Assembly: GCA_012841565.1 (NCBI GenBank)
Contig: DUUM01000190.1
Coordinates: 1 to 17,661 of the forward strand
Direction of reading: 5' to 3'
DNA: 17,661 nt
DNA from: Candidatus Epulonipiscium sp.
GTDB lineage: Bacteria > Bacillota_A > Clostridia > Lachnospirales > Cellulosilyticaceae
Below, piece after piece: positions 1-7,245 of this stretch; the first letter of the stretch is position 1; the number at the start of each line of letters is the position of its first letter. Below the pieces are notes generated by a model. It was not told the DNA's origin. It did not search any database and worked only from the letters and a program-made list of their open reading frames with translations. Made by a program: the position numbers and the translations under genes.

Positions 1-32
1 AAAGCGTTATTTTGTTTTAGAACTTTTTATGC

Positions 33-61
33 TTGTAACCTTGCAAAAATGTAACTTTAAT
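33..61 (+). promoter_or_regulatory. possible sigma-A promoter for the ABC ATPase remnant
   Basis: TTGTAA at 33-38, a 17-nt spacer and TTTAAT at 56-61 resemble a sigma-A promoter (5 of 6 bases of the -10 consensus). It points towards the truncated ABC gene. In such AT-rich DNA a match of this quality can arise by chance, so confidence is low. Confidence 0.3.
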
Positions 62-101
62 AAAACATAAACAAATAGGTATTCATAACCACCTCTGATA
101 A

Positions 102-800
102 AATAATAAGTGTAGATCAAACATAACAAAGGCTATTGACAATATAAGCTTCAAGGTAGCTAAGGGAGAGTTCGTAGGCATAATGGGGCCTTCAGGTAGT
201 GGAAAGACGACTCTCTTGAATTGTATTTCAACCATTGACACTGTTACAACGGGACATATTGTCATAAATGGTCAAGATATTACAACTCTGAAGGAAAAGG
301 ATATAGAAAAATTCAGACGGGACCAACTGGGTTTTATATTTCAAGATTTTAACCTTCTAGATACCTTAACTGCTTACGAAAACATAGCCTTAGCTCTGAC
401 CATACAAAACAGAAAAGCGACTGAAATAGATGACATTATTAAACAAGTTGCAGTTAAACTCGATATTACTGAGGTACTAAATAAGTATCCCTTTGAAATG
501 TCAGGGGGGCAAAAGCAACGGGTCGCTTCTGCAAGAGCCTTGGTTACTGAACCCTCACTTATATTAGCTGATGAGCCTACTGGTGCTTTGGATTCTAAAT
601 CTTCAAGATTATTGTTAGATTCATTTGAAAAGTTGAACAAAGAATTTGAAGCTACAATACTAATGGTTACTCATGATGCCTTTACCGCAAGTTATGCCCA
701 TAGAATATTATTTATAAAGGATGGTAGAATTTTTAATGAAATCATACGCGGAAATGATACGAGAAAAGAATTCTTCAATAAGATAATCAATGTTATCTGA
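102..800 (+). pseudogene. 5'-truncated BceA/antimicrobial-peptide type ABC transporter ATPase
   Basis: This is the nucleotide-binding subunit of an ABC exporter of the BceA/LolD/MacB type. Walker A (GPSGSGKT) starts at the residue after ATG 183. The Q-loop (FQDFN), signature (MSGGQKQR), Walker B (LILADEPTGALD) and H-loop (VTHD) are all present, so the ATPase core is complete. Homology clearly continues upstream of the only ATG: the frame reads KAIDNISFKVAKGEFVGIMG back to a TAA at 99-101. No ATG, GTG or TTG lies between that stop and 183. About 20 N-terminal residues, including the A-loop strand, are therefore missing, and initiation at 183 would leave a protein beginning inside the nucleotide-binding fold. 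The C-terminus (FFNKIINVI) also looks short compared with the roughly 250-residue family. No permease (BceB) follows; an unrelated oxidoreductase does. I read it as a decayed orphan ATPase. A sequencing frameshift near 100 is the alternative. Confidence 0.7.
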
Positions 801-884
801 TATGGAAAGACACGTACCCCGGTACTTTATAATCCCAAAGGGAGAATAAATTTTAAAAACAGTTGTCAAAAATAAGAAAAAGAG

Positions 885-913
885 TTGTAACTTTTTCGTG
901 AGTATGTTATTAT
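885..913 (+). promoter_or_regulatory. sigma-A promoter of the flavin oxidoreductase gene
   Basis: TTGTAA at 885-890 is followed by a 17-nt spacer and TATTAT at 908-913. The predicted transcript would start near 920, just before the palindrome at 924-941, giving a leader of about 78 nt before the ATG. Confidence 0.6.
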
Positions 914-923
914 ATAAACAATA

Positions 924-941
924 TAGATTGTACTCAATCTA
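924..941. promoter_or_regulatory. palindromic operator candidate just downstream of the promoter
   Basis: TAGATTG-TACT-CAATCTA is a perfect 7-bp inverted repeat with a 4-bp centre, lying at roughly +4 to +21 from the predicted start. That is a typical place for a repressor site that blocks transcription. OYE-type genes are often controlled by redox- or electrophile-sensing repressors (HxlR/YodB, TetR/NemR), but no such regulator gene lies in the window. The sequence shows the symmetry; its use as an operator is inference. Confidence 0.4.
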
Positions 942-997
942 ATTGTATTAAATTAAGTAGTTGCGTGATAATAGAAAGCAGAAGGAGGAATGTTTTA

Positions 998-2116
998 ATG
1001 AATTCAAAAAATATTGAGTTAAGTAAAGCTAAGATTTTAGGTGGCGTAAGTGTGAAAAATCCGGTTGTTATGGCACCTATGACTACTTTTTCAGGAAATA
1101 TAGATGGTACCGTTTCAAAAGACGAATTGAGTTATTATAAGAAAAGGTCTAAAGATGTAGGGGTTGTTATAACAGCGGCTACTTATGTAAGTGAGTCAGG
1201 AAAAGGGTTTGCAGGACAATTTGCAGCCTATTCGGATAAATTTATTCTGAGCTTGAAAAGTTTAGCAGATGTTATAAAATCAGAGGGATCAGTTCCTATA
1301 TTACAGATTTTTCATGGTGGTAGAATGGCACTACCCAATGAGGTTCCGGGTGGAGAACTAATAAGTGCAAGCTCAGTAGCGGCAGAAAGGCCAAATGCTA
1401 TTACGCCAAGGGAAATGACAGAAGAAGAAATACAGGGCACGATTAAAAGTTTTGGTGAAGCCACTAGACGGGCAATTCAGGCTGGTTATGAGGGGGTGGA
1501 AATACACGGTGCTAATACTTATTTATTGCAACAATTTTTCTCACCACATTCGAACCGCAGAGAAGATTCCTGGGGCGGAAGTATCCATAAGAGGATGAAA
1601 TTTCCACTAGCTGTTATAGATGAAGTAAAAAGAGTGGTAAAAGAACAGAAAAAAGATAATTTTATAATTGGATACCGTTTTTCACCTGAGGAAATAGAAA
1701 TTCCCGGAATTACATTAGAAGATACTCTTAAACTAGTAGATGTCCTAGCCGATCAAGGTCTGAGTTATTTACATGTTTCTATGAATGATTTTTGGCAACC
1801 TTCCATTCGGGATTTAGAAGATAAATCACCTATTATTCTTAAAATTATTAATACAATCAATAAAAGAGTCCCATTTATAGGCGTTGGCGCTATTCATACT
1901 CCGGAAGATGCAATAAAAGCTTTAACAAGTGGAGCAGATTTTATATCACTCGGTAGAGAAATTATTATGGAGCCTGAATGGATGACTAAGGTATATGGTG
2001 GAAATGATTCTGACATAAGAACTCATTTAAGTGATAGGGATCAAGAAATTTTAGACATACCAACGCCTCTTTGGAATATAATCCTAAACACGCCAGGATG
2101 GTTCCCATTTAAATAA
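998..2116 (+). CDS. old yellow enzyme family NADH:flavin oxidoreductase
   Basis: This is an FMN-dependent TIM-barrel ene-reductase of the old yellow enzyme family, likely cytosolic and reducing activated C=C bonds, quinones or nitro compounds with NAD(P)H. The start at ATG 998 (372 aa) is preferred over GTG 965 because a strong AGGAGG at about 983-988 sits 9-10 nt before it. Seen in the protein are the N-terminal NPVVMAPMTT strand, HGGR near residues 106-109, the substrate-binding H170-x-x-N173 pair in IHGANTYL, the family motif SPHSNRRxDxWGG, and the phosphate-binding GVGAIHTPEDA region. The length fits the short YqjM-like class without a C-terminal Fe-S or pyridine-nucleotide domain. It is monocistronic, with its own promoter, operator-like palindrome and terminator. 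The exact substrate cannot be told. Confidence 0.88.
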   Translation: MNSKNIELSKAKILGGVSVKNPVVMAPMTTFSGNIDGTVSKDELSYYKKRSKDVGVVITAATYVSESGKGFAGQFAAYSDKFILSLKSLADVIKSEGSVPILQIFHGGRMALPNEVPGGELISASSVAAERPNAITPREMTEEEIQGTIKSFGEATRRAIQAGYEGVEIHGANTYLLQQFFSPHSNRREDSWGGSIHKRMKFPLAVIDEVKRVVKEQKKDNFIIGYRFSPEEIEIPGITLEDTLKLVDVLADQGLSYLHVSMNDFWQPSIRDLEDKSPIILKIINTINKRVPFIGVGAIHTPEDAIKALTSGADFISLGREIIMEPEWMTKVYGGNDSDIRTHLSDRDQEILDIPTPLWNIILNTPGWFPFK

Positions 2117-2160
2117 AAATAATCCTCTAGTGCCTTAAATGGCCCTAGAGGATTATTTTT
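2115..2160. terminator. bidirectional intrinsic terminator between convergent genes
   Basis: A perfect 16-bp inverted repeat (AAAAATAATCCTCTAG at 2115-2130, its complement at 2145-2160) encloses a 14-nt loop that itself holds a GCC/GGC pair. A-run and T-run flanks make it work in both directions. It starts at the stop codon of the oxidoreductase and ends next to the stop of the chemotaxis receptor. Confidence 0.9.
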
Positions 2161-2161
2161 A

Positions 2162-3643
2162 TTATGCGATTGTATCTTTCAGTTCATCGACTAGAACATA
2201 AAGATTTTCAAGGAGTCCATTCACATGGCTAAGTATTTCTACAATGGTATCACTTTCTTTTAATCCCTCTGAAGCAGAGGAAGCGACTTCTTCACTAGAA
2301 GCAGACAGTTGGTGAATGTTATCAGCCAGTGTATTATTAGCGTTAACCATATTGGTTATATTTTCAAAAATATCAGCAGATCTTGTTTTTAAAGTTCCTG
2401 ACTCTTGCTGGATGATGACAAAACCATCATTTACAGCCTTAATAACCTGACTTTGATTAAGAATTGAATCTGTCGATTGTGTTAGATAAGATTGGGTCGT
2501 GCTTGAATTTTCAATGAGTCTTTCTAATAGGGCAGCAATTTGAGATGTTGCTTCTTGGGTTTGTTCTGACAAATTACTTATTTGCTGTGCAACTATTGCG
2601 AATCCTTTGCCAGCCTCACCAGCTCTAGCTGCTTCAATGGAGGCATTTAAAGCAAGTAATTTAGTTTGATTTTGGATGTTTGAAATAGTGTTGGTAATTT
2701 CATTAACACCGTGGATTTGCTTTACGAGTTCGTTTGTAGAATCTACAGTCACCTTATTAGCTTCTTCTACAACAATAGACTGTTTTTTTAATGTATCAAG
2801 TAGTTCAATGCCGAGGTCTATTTTTTCTTCTACTACACCCACGATATCTGTCATTAAATTCATATTTTCTTCCGTACTGGTCATATTTGTTTGAATGTCG
2901 ATACTCATTTCTGATTGCTCCTGAATGGACTGAGCAGTGCTTTCGGTGCTATCTGCAATATTAGTAATAACAAAGTGAGAGGCAGAGATAGCATTACTAA
3001 GCTGAGTGAGCATACCTTTGGTTGAATCAAAGTTTTCAACAATATTTTCTGCCGTATGGTTAATGGTATTAGCTACTTCCATTTGTAAATTTGCTTGTTG
3101 CTGTATGGCATCTGTATTTTCTTGTATATATTTCCTAAGTAGGTTGGTTGCCATAATAGATGCGGATGCAACCAAAAGGATAGAGATAACCTGTATAGTC
3201 GTTTGCGTAATAAAAAGTGAATCTCCTTTTGACAGTTGGATTGTTTTAACAATTTGAATCATATTTATAATAAGAATTACAATGTTTCCCCAGAGGGTTA
3301 TTCTAGGATTTAAGTATAATACAGTAACAATCATTATTGGCATAGCGTATACAAACATTAAAGTGGTTTCTGGGGTTGGTTCTCCTAAAATCATAAGGGA
3401 AGCATAGGCAATTGCAAATCCTATGAGTAATACATGCCTAACACCAACGAAGTTTCTAAAATAAAAATACGTAAAAAACCCTAAAAGACAAGGACCAATA
3501 AGGCCTAATAATCTTAAAATAGTCACTAAATTTATTCCTTCTTGGCTAGCTTGTACGAATGATGCGACGATAGAGAACACATAAAGTATGGTTAGTACGG
3601 TTAGAACAACTTTATGTGTCCTTATTTCTTGTGATTTTGACAT
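2162..3643 (-). CDS. methyl-accepting chemotaxis protein with six-TM N-terminus
   Basis: This is a chemoreceptor signalling subunit that would couple to CheA/CheW at the membrane. The start is placed at the ATG at 3643 (493 aa) because a full AGGAGG complement lies at 3652-3657 in front of it; the ATG 30 nt further upstream has none. The first roughly 180 residues hold about six hydrophobic segments (near 12-30, 39-62, 71-87, 94-112, 116-133, 150-168) with short loops. There is no periplasmic ligand domain and no recognisable HAMP. A long coiled coil follows, with the highly conserved hairpin tip [17 protein letters not shown] at about 329-345. This layout suggests sensing in or at the membrane (redox, energy or a lipophilic signal), which is inference. 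No other chemotaxis gene lies nearby. It converges with the oxidoreductase and is transcribed alone. Confidence 0.9.
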   Translation of the reverse strand: MSKSQEIRTHKVVLTVLTILYVFSIVASFVQASQEGINLVTILRLLGLIGPCLLGFFTYFYFRNFVGVRHVLLIGFAIAYASLMILGEPTPETTLMFVYAMPIMIVTVLYLNPRITLWGNIVILIINMIQIVKTIQLSKGDSLFITQTTIQVISILLVASASIMATNLLRKYIQENTDAIQQQANLQMEVANTINHTAENIVENFDSTKGMLTQLSNAISASHFVITNIADSTESTAQSIQEQSEMSIDIQTNMTSTEENMNLMTDIVGVVEEKIDLGIELLDTLKKQSIVVEEANKVTVDSTNELVKQIHGVNEITNTISNIQNQTKLLALNASIEAARAGEAGKGFAIVAQQISNLSEQTQEATSQIAALLERLIENSSTTQSYLTQSTDSILNQSQVIKAVNDGFVIIQQESGTLKTRSADIFENITNMVNANNTLADNIHQLSASSEEVASSASEGLKESDTIVEILSHVNGLLENLYVLVDELKDTIA

Positions 3644-3802
3644 AACATATTTCCTCCTAATATAATAATACAATCAGTTGAGTGTAGCATATTGAGAATA
3701 GAATGTCTAGTTTTGTCAAAAAATAAAAATAAGACCTATTTTATCAAAGACTATGCTTATGGTAATGTATAATGGGATGTGTCCTTGTACAGTATAAAGA
3801 GG

Positions 3803-3831
3803 TTGTAATACATCTTCTTTTTTGCTACAAT
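3803..3831 (+). promoter_or_regulatory. sigma-A promoter of the HIT protein gene
   Basis: TTGTAA (3803-3808), a 17-nt spacer and TACAAT (3826-3831) precede the HIT gene by about 90 nt. On the opposite strand a TTGACA complement at 3714-3719 may serve the divergent receptor gene, but its -10 partner at the proper distance (CTCAAT) is poor. Confidence 0.6.
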
Positions 3832-3919
3832 ATTAACAGAAATGATTAAATACGAGCTATTTTAGTAGGATAGAACTAAATAAATGATGTGCAATATAAT
3901 ATAAAGGTGGAATATAAAA

Positions 3920-4339
3920 GTGAAAGATAAAAATTGTGGCTATTGTATGCGTGGGGACTTGCTAGAGAAGTTCGGTATTTATGTATGTGATTTAGAGGTA
4001 AGTAGTCTGGTTTTATTTAAAGAGCAAAGTAAAATGGGAAGATTTATTGTGGCTTATAAAGACCATGTAGGAGAGATTGTGGATTTAAATGATGATGAAA
4101 GAAATGCCTTTATGTCAGACGTGGCAAAAGTGGCAAAGGCCATTCATTCAGCATTTAGTCCGGATAAAATCAATTATGGGGCATACGGAGATACAGGGAA
4201 CCATCTTCATATCCATTTAGTTCCGAAATATAAGGATGGGGATGAATGGGGTAGTATATTTCAGATGAACCCAGAAAAGACATTTCTCACTGATGAGGGA
4301 TATTTAGAATTGATTGAAAAGATAAAAGCATATCTATAA
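3920..4339 (+). CDS. HIT (histidine triad) family hydrolase
   Basis: This is a small cytosolic nucleotide hydrolase or transferase of the histidine-triad superfamily (139 aa, a usual length). The catalytic triad is the HLHIHLVP stretch, with histidines at residues 95, 97 and 99. An N-terminal CGYC pair (Cys6, Cys9) could be a metal site, as in several HIT proteins. The GTG start at 3920 is supported by AAAGGTGG some 9 nt upstream and by the run of conserved residues near the N-terminus. It has its own promoter and is followed by a hairpin terminator. The substrate (for example an AMP-linked nucleotide or dinucleoside polyphosphate) cannot be read from the sequence. Confidence 0.85.
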   Translation: MKDKNCGYCMRGDLLEKFGIYVCDLEVSSLVLFKEQSKMGRFIVAYKDHVGEIVDLNDDERNAFMSDVAKVAKAIHSAFSPDKINYGAYGDTGNHLHIHLVPKYKDGDEWGSIFQMNPEKTFLTDEGYLELIEKIKAYL

Positions 4340-4340
4340 T

Positions 4341-4367
4341 AGGACTTTAGGATTAGTTTGGAGTTTT
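4341..4367 (+). repeat. degenerate copy of the left arm of the 6984-7010 hairpin
   Basis: This 27-nt stretch matches 6984-7010 at 22 of 27 positions without gaps, including a 14-base identity (TAGTTTGGAGTTTT at 4354-4367 and 6997-7010). In the other copy the stretch is the 5' arm of a long terminator hairpin. Here the matching 3' arm is absent, and a different terminator follows at 4384. Confidence 0.5.
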
Positions 4368-4383
4368 ATTAAAAACCTAAAAA

Positions 4384-4411
4384 GCTATCCATAAATATGG
4401 ATAGCCTTTTT
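4384..4411 (+). terminator. intrinsic terminator after the HIT gene
   Basis: GCTATCCAT (4384-4392) pairs with ATGGATAGC (4397-4405) around an AAAT loop. It is preceded by an A-run and followed by CTTTTT. It ends about 30 nt before the MFS gene, for which no convincing separate promoter is visible, so partial readthrough may supply that gene. Confidence 0.85.
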
Positions 4412-4439
4412 CAACTAATATAATATAAGGGGAATTTAA

Positions 4440-5591
4440 ATGACCATACTTTTACTCATTATCTACATAGCTTTTATTAGCCTGGGTTTACCTGATGCGT
4501 TACTTGGATCATCATGGACTATGATGCATAAGGAATTAGGTGTTTCTATAGAATTTGCAGGTATTTTTGCCTTTATCATAAGTGGTGGGACAATCATATC
4601 TAGTTTGCTAGCATCAAGAATTATTAGAAGATTTGAAACGGGGAAGGTTGTGGCAGTAAGTGTTGCTATGACGGGTGTGGCACTTTTAGGATTTTCACTA
4701 TCTACGTCAATATGGGTGTTATTATTATTTGCTATTCCCCTAGGTCTAGGAGCGGGGGCAATAGATGCCTTATTAAATAATTTTGTTGCGCTCCATTACA
4801 AACCAAGGCACATGAGCTGGTTGCATTGTTTTTGGGGAGTGGGGGCTACAGCTGGACCACTGATATTGGCATTTTTTATAGGTAGTAATGGGTTATGGAG
4901 AAGTGGTTACAAAACAGTTGGCCTTATTCAAGTCCTTATAGTTGCCTTACTTGTTATATCCTTACCTTTATGGAAACGAGCTGGGGATGATTTGTCAGAA
5001 GAAAAGTCACATGATAGTGAATTTATTTCAAATCGAGAAGCTTTTAAAATAAAAGGCGTAAAACTAGCTCTTTTAACCTTCTTTTTTTATTGCGCATTAG
5101 AAGCAGGAACCGGTTTGTGGGCAGCTAGTTATTTAACCACCCAAAGGGGCGTTACACCTGCCAATGCTGCCTTATGGACATCTATGTACTTCGGGGGAAT
5201 TACTATAGGAAGATTCTTATCAGGTATAGTGGCTGAAACAATAAAAGGTGAAAACCTTATCAGAGGTGGTCTCGTAATTATAGCTTTAGGGGTTTTGTTG
5301 TTTATTCTTCCATTACCTTCTATGTTTTGTATGATTGGTTTGGTTTTAATAGGTCTTGGATGTGCACCAATATACCCAAGTATGATTCACTTAACACCTG
5401 GGCGTTTTGGTAAACAGGCTTCCCAGGCTGTCATTGGCCTATCAATGGCTTTTGCCTATATTGGCACGACATTAATGCCCCCATTGTTAGGTGCAGTTTC
5501 AGGGGTTTTAACACTAAAGATCTTTCCATATGCACTACTGTTGTTCATAATAGGTATGTTTATTGGGAGTGAGAAGCTAACAAAAATATAA
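4440..5591 (+). CDS. major facilitator superfamily transporter
   Basis: This is a polytopic inner-membrane protein (383 aa) made almost entirely of hydrophobic segments, about 12 helices in two halves. A hydrophilic charged linker (KRAGDDLSEEKSHDSE, near residues 178-193) sits in the middle, as in MFS carriers. The opening (LGLPDALLGSSW) and the short loops resemble the fucose-permease/FHS-like branch of the superfamily, though the substrate is not predictable. ATG 4440 is preceded by AAGGGGA at a good distance. The gene follows the HIT terminator closely. No intrinsic terminator is seen downstream, where gene remnants begin. Confidence 0.85.
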   Translation: MTILLLIIYIAFISLGLPDALLGSSWTMMHKELGVSIEFAGIFAFIISGGTIISSLLASRIIRRFETGKVVAVSVAMTGVALLGFSLSTSIWVLLLFAIPLGLGAGAIDALLNNFVALHYKPRHMSWLHCFWGVGATAGPLILAFFIGSNGLWRSGYKTVGLIQVLIVALLVISLPLWKRAGDDLSEEKSHDSEFISNREAFKIKGVKLALLTFFFYCALEAGTGLWAASYLTTQRGVTPANAALWTSMYFGGITIGRFLSGIVAETIKGENLIRGGLVIIALGVLLFILPLPSMFCMIGLVLIGLGCAPIYPSMIHLTPGRFGKQASQAVIGLSMAFAYIGTTLMPPLLGAVSGVLTLKIFPYALLLFIIGMFIGSEKLTKI

Positions 5592-5622
5592 TTATAATAA
5601 AAAATCTATTTCTAGAGCACAC

Positions 5623-5808
5623 TTATTTGCAATTTAATGCGTATAAGTAGTTCCACTTAGATGCGTGTTTAAATTCATCAGTATAAATCTCTGTAATCAT
5701 ATTTCTATAAGGTAAAAACTCAAAACCAAATAATACGCTACGATATCTCTCTACTGCTGCTAATTCACCAAATATTTTAGCACTATTAAACACCACCTCG
5801 TTGAGATA
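5623..5808 (-). pseudogene. 3' remnant of a ferritin-like domain protein gene
   Basis: On the minus strand a frame with no start codon runs from a TAA at 5809-5811 to a TAA at 5623-5625 (61 codons). It contains FNSAKIFGELAAVERYRS, FLPYRNM, TEIYTDEFKHASKWN and YLYALNCK. The pattern of Glu, His and Tyr in amphipathic helices (ELAAVERYR, TDEFKHA) resembles the last two helices of clostridial ferritin-like/rubrerythrin-type proteins with an ExxH-like metal site. The family assignment is from memory of such C-termini. The N-terminal half that should carry the first iron-binding helices is absent, because other DNA starts at about 5810. I therefore call it a remnant. It converges with the MFS gene. 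Confidence 0.5.
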
Positions 5809-5893
5809 TTAGCTTATTATATTATATGTAGGCTATGGGAAGATGTTAATCTTCCTATGAAAATACTTAATTTTTAAGCCACACTTCCACCCC

Positions 5894-6238
5894 TTATATC
5901 AACGGTAGCCAATAACAGCTAACTAATGGCAATACGGGTGCGGCAAGTGGTGCATAGGTGAAGTTACAGTTTGTTATTTGGAACTCAGTGGCTATCAAAT
6001 ATATTCCGAATTCGCAGGCAGATATCTCACAATTATCTACATAAATACCTGTAGATGTTAGGTTGCCCACAGAAATAATAGTTTCTGTTGTTAATGATGA
6101 AGGATAGTTTTGAACAATCTTCATATTTTGAAAAACCACATTGGAAACAGTAACATTAAACATATTGTCTGATCCAATGGTCGGAACTTGTTTTATTACC
6201 GTAGTGAATGCTATACCCTGACCTTTAATGGACGCAAC
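5894..6238 (-). pseudogene. 5'-truncated right-handed parallel beta-helix protein
   Basis: The minus-strand frame is open from a TAA at 6239-6241 down to the stop at 5894-5896 (114 codons). The first in-frame ATG (6163) lies inside the homologous region. Upstream of it the frame still reads [19 protein letters not shown], typical of the early coils of a beta-helix. It continues with VSNVVFQNMKI, GIYVDNCEISACEFGIYL and FQITNCNFTYAP, the ladder of Asn/Cys/Ile-rich rungs seen in pectate-lyase-like and periplasmic copper-binding-like repeats. Such proteins are usually secreted or part of surface or spore layers and several hundred residues long, so this is a fragment with no signal peptide or ribosome binding site. 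Its 5' end stops at the same point as the oxidase fragment on the other strand. The last 15 or so codons (LPLVSCYWLPLI) may be out of frame with the ancestral gene. Confidence 0.6.
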
Positions 6239-6948
6239 TTAATGGCCAACCCCCGTTGCCAGTTGAACCATTTCTTACGGGAAATCCTATTGATCCACCT
6301 TTGAACGAACGAGGATGGAAAGATACTGTATTAGCATTGCCTGGTACGGTTACTAGACTTAAACTTCGGTTTGCACCACAAGATGCTAAACCGAGTGAGG
6401 TTAAGCCAGGGGTGAATTTATTTCCCTTTGACCCTACTATAGGGCCAGGATATGTATGGCACTGTCATATTGTGGACCATGAGGACAATGAAATGATGAG
6501 GCCACTTGTGATTACTGATAATCCTGTTCCTATCCCTAACCCTCAGTCTTGTTGTCAAGTTATGGTTGAAGGAAGCACGGAATTACTGCCACCTGCTCTT
6601 GTGAGTGATCCCATCATCAGTGAAAATAAGATTTTTGCCAGCATTGAGGCAGTATGTCCAGGAAAAGTTGTTGTTGGGGGGTTTATTAGAAGAGAGGTTT
6701 TTTATACTGGGGTTCTAGAAGACGGAACAAAAGAAGGAACTAAGGTCATTAATGATATACCTTTTCAGTGTATGATAAATCGAGATGATGCTAATGAATG
6801 TGACTCTTTCAATATTACTGGCATGGCACTATTATGTGAGGTTTATGCACGTGCTCAAAACTTTGGGATGAATTGTTCTACAAACGAGAGGGTAGCGTAT
6901 AAGTTTGTAGAGAAAGATATTGTTAAAGTGTGTATAAGGAAAGATTAG
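6229..6948 (+). pseudogene. 5'-truncated CotA-like multicopper oxidase fused to a SPOCS (DUF3794) domain
   Basis: Homology starts right after a TAA at 6226-6228. The frame then reads [18 protein letters not shown] and NERGWKDTV, as in the third cupredoxin domain of spore-coat laccases. The C-terminal copper motif [13 protein letters not shown] (residues 69-81 if counted from TTG 6256) carries the T1 Cys, two T1/T3-type histidines and the axial Met with CotA spacing. The first two cupredoxin domains, with the other copper-binding histidines, are missing, so no working oxidase can be made. No ribosome binding site precedes TTG 6256. After a proline-rich linker (about 92-97) comes a roughly 120-residue domain with [44 protein letters not shown] and [14 protein letters not shown]. 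This matches SipL/SpoVID-type SPOCS domains. The fusion implies a spore-coat or exosporium enzyme anchored by the SPOCS domain; that role is inference. A strong terminator follows. Confidence 0.72.
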
Positions 6949-6983
6949 TATAGGGAATTTCTCTTGAAAAGGGCTAACAATCC

Positions 6984-7047
6984 AGGATTTTTTGGCTAGT
7001 TTGGAGTTTTTACTATAAAACTTCGAACTGGCCCGAAAGTCCTTTTT
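6984..7047 (+). terminator. long hairpin terminator after the oxidase remnant
   Basis: The arms at 6984-7010 and 7017-7043 pair over 26 of 27 positions around a 6-nt loop (TACTAT) if U.G pairs are allowed; the one mismatch is 6993/7034. A T-run follows at 7043-7047. The wobble pairs are all U.G on the plus-strand RNA and would be A/C mismatches on the minus-strand RNA, so the structure is built for plus-strand transcripts. Its left arm has a partial copy at 4341-4367. Confidence 0.75.
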
Positions 7048-7093
7048 ATAGAGTTCACAAATTCTGATTTTTATTGGTAAAAAACAGAGCATT

Positions 7094-7124
7094 GGTCAAC
7101 CCTATACAGGGTATAGGGTTGACC
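7094..7124. repeat. perfect 14-bp inverted repeat with 3-bp spacer
   Basis: GGTCAACCCTATAC (7094-7107) and its exact complement (7111-7124) flank AGG. No T-run follows on the plus strand. On the minus strand a TTTTTT lies about 9 nt beyond the stem, so it could be an imperfect terminator for the short minus-strand gene stub at 7162-7245. A large regulatory palindrome or a mobile-element end are alternatives; no second copy exists in the window. Confidence 0.6.
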
Positions 7125-7161
7125 GTGAGAAAAGGTTGTTTTATACTTACAGATTATTTAC

Positions 7162-7245
7162 TTAAATACTGCCTTCAAGTGGATTTAGGGGAGTTGCGGG
7201 TAGAATATAGGTTACAGATAATTTTTCTGGATTAAAGTCAGACAT
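7162..7245 (-). pseudogene. 27-codon stub resembling the N-terminus of a staygreen-family protein
   Basis: On the minus strand, ATG at 7245 follows a good ribosome binding site (AAGGAGTGA, complement at 7251-7259). It opens MSDFNPEKLSVTYILPATP and LNPLEGSI before TAA at 7162-7164. The FNPEKLxVxY...TPxxP pattern resembles the start of bacterial staygreen (SGR-like) proteins, where R-x-Y-TLTHSD should come next. That continuation is not found in any frame downstream, so the rest of the gene appears deleted. The assignment rests on a short stretch. It could instead be a genuine 27-residue peptide gene, since start and ribosome binding site are intact. Confidence 0.45.

Noticed and set aside
183..800. 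ATG 183 as the true start of a complete ABC ATPase
   Set aside because: Clear family homology continues upstream of it, and the protein would begin one residue before Walker A, losing the first strand of the fold.
998..2116. GTG 965 as start of the flavin oxidoreductase
   Set aside because: The reading frame from 965 runs through the ribosome binding site itself; ATG 998 is correctly spaced from AGGAGG.
4419..4424. TATAAT just before the MFS gene as a promoter -10 box
   Set aside because: No -35 partner lies at 16-18 nt (it would fall in the terminator stem), and the transcript would start inside the ribosome binding site.
5838..5855. GGAAGAT-GTTA-ATCTTCC hairpin as a terminator
   Set aside because: The stem is real, but no T-run directly follows on either strand; the nearest is more than 10 nt away. 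It may be a relic of the beta-helix gene end.
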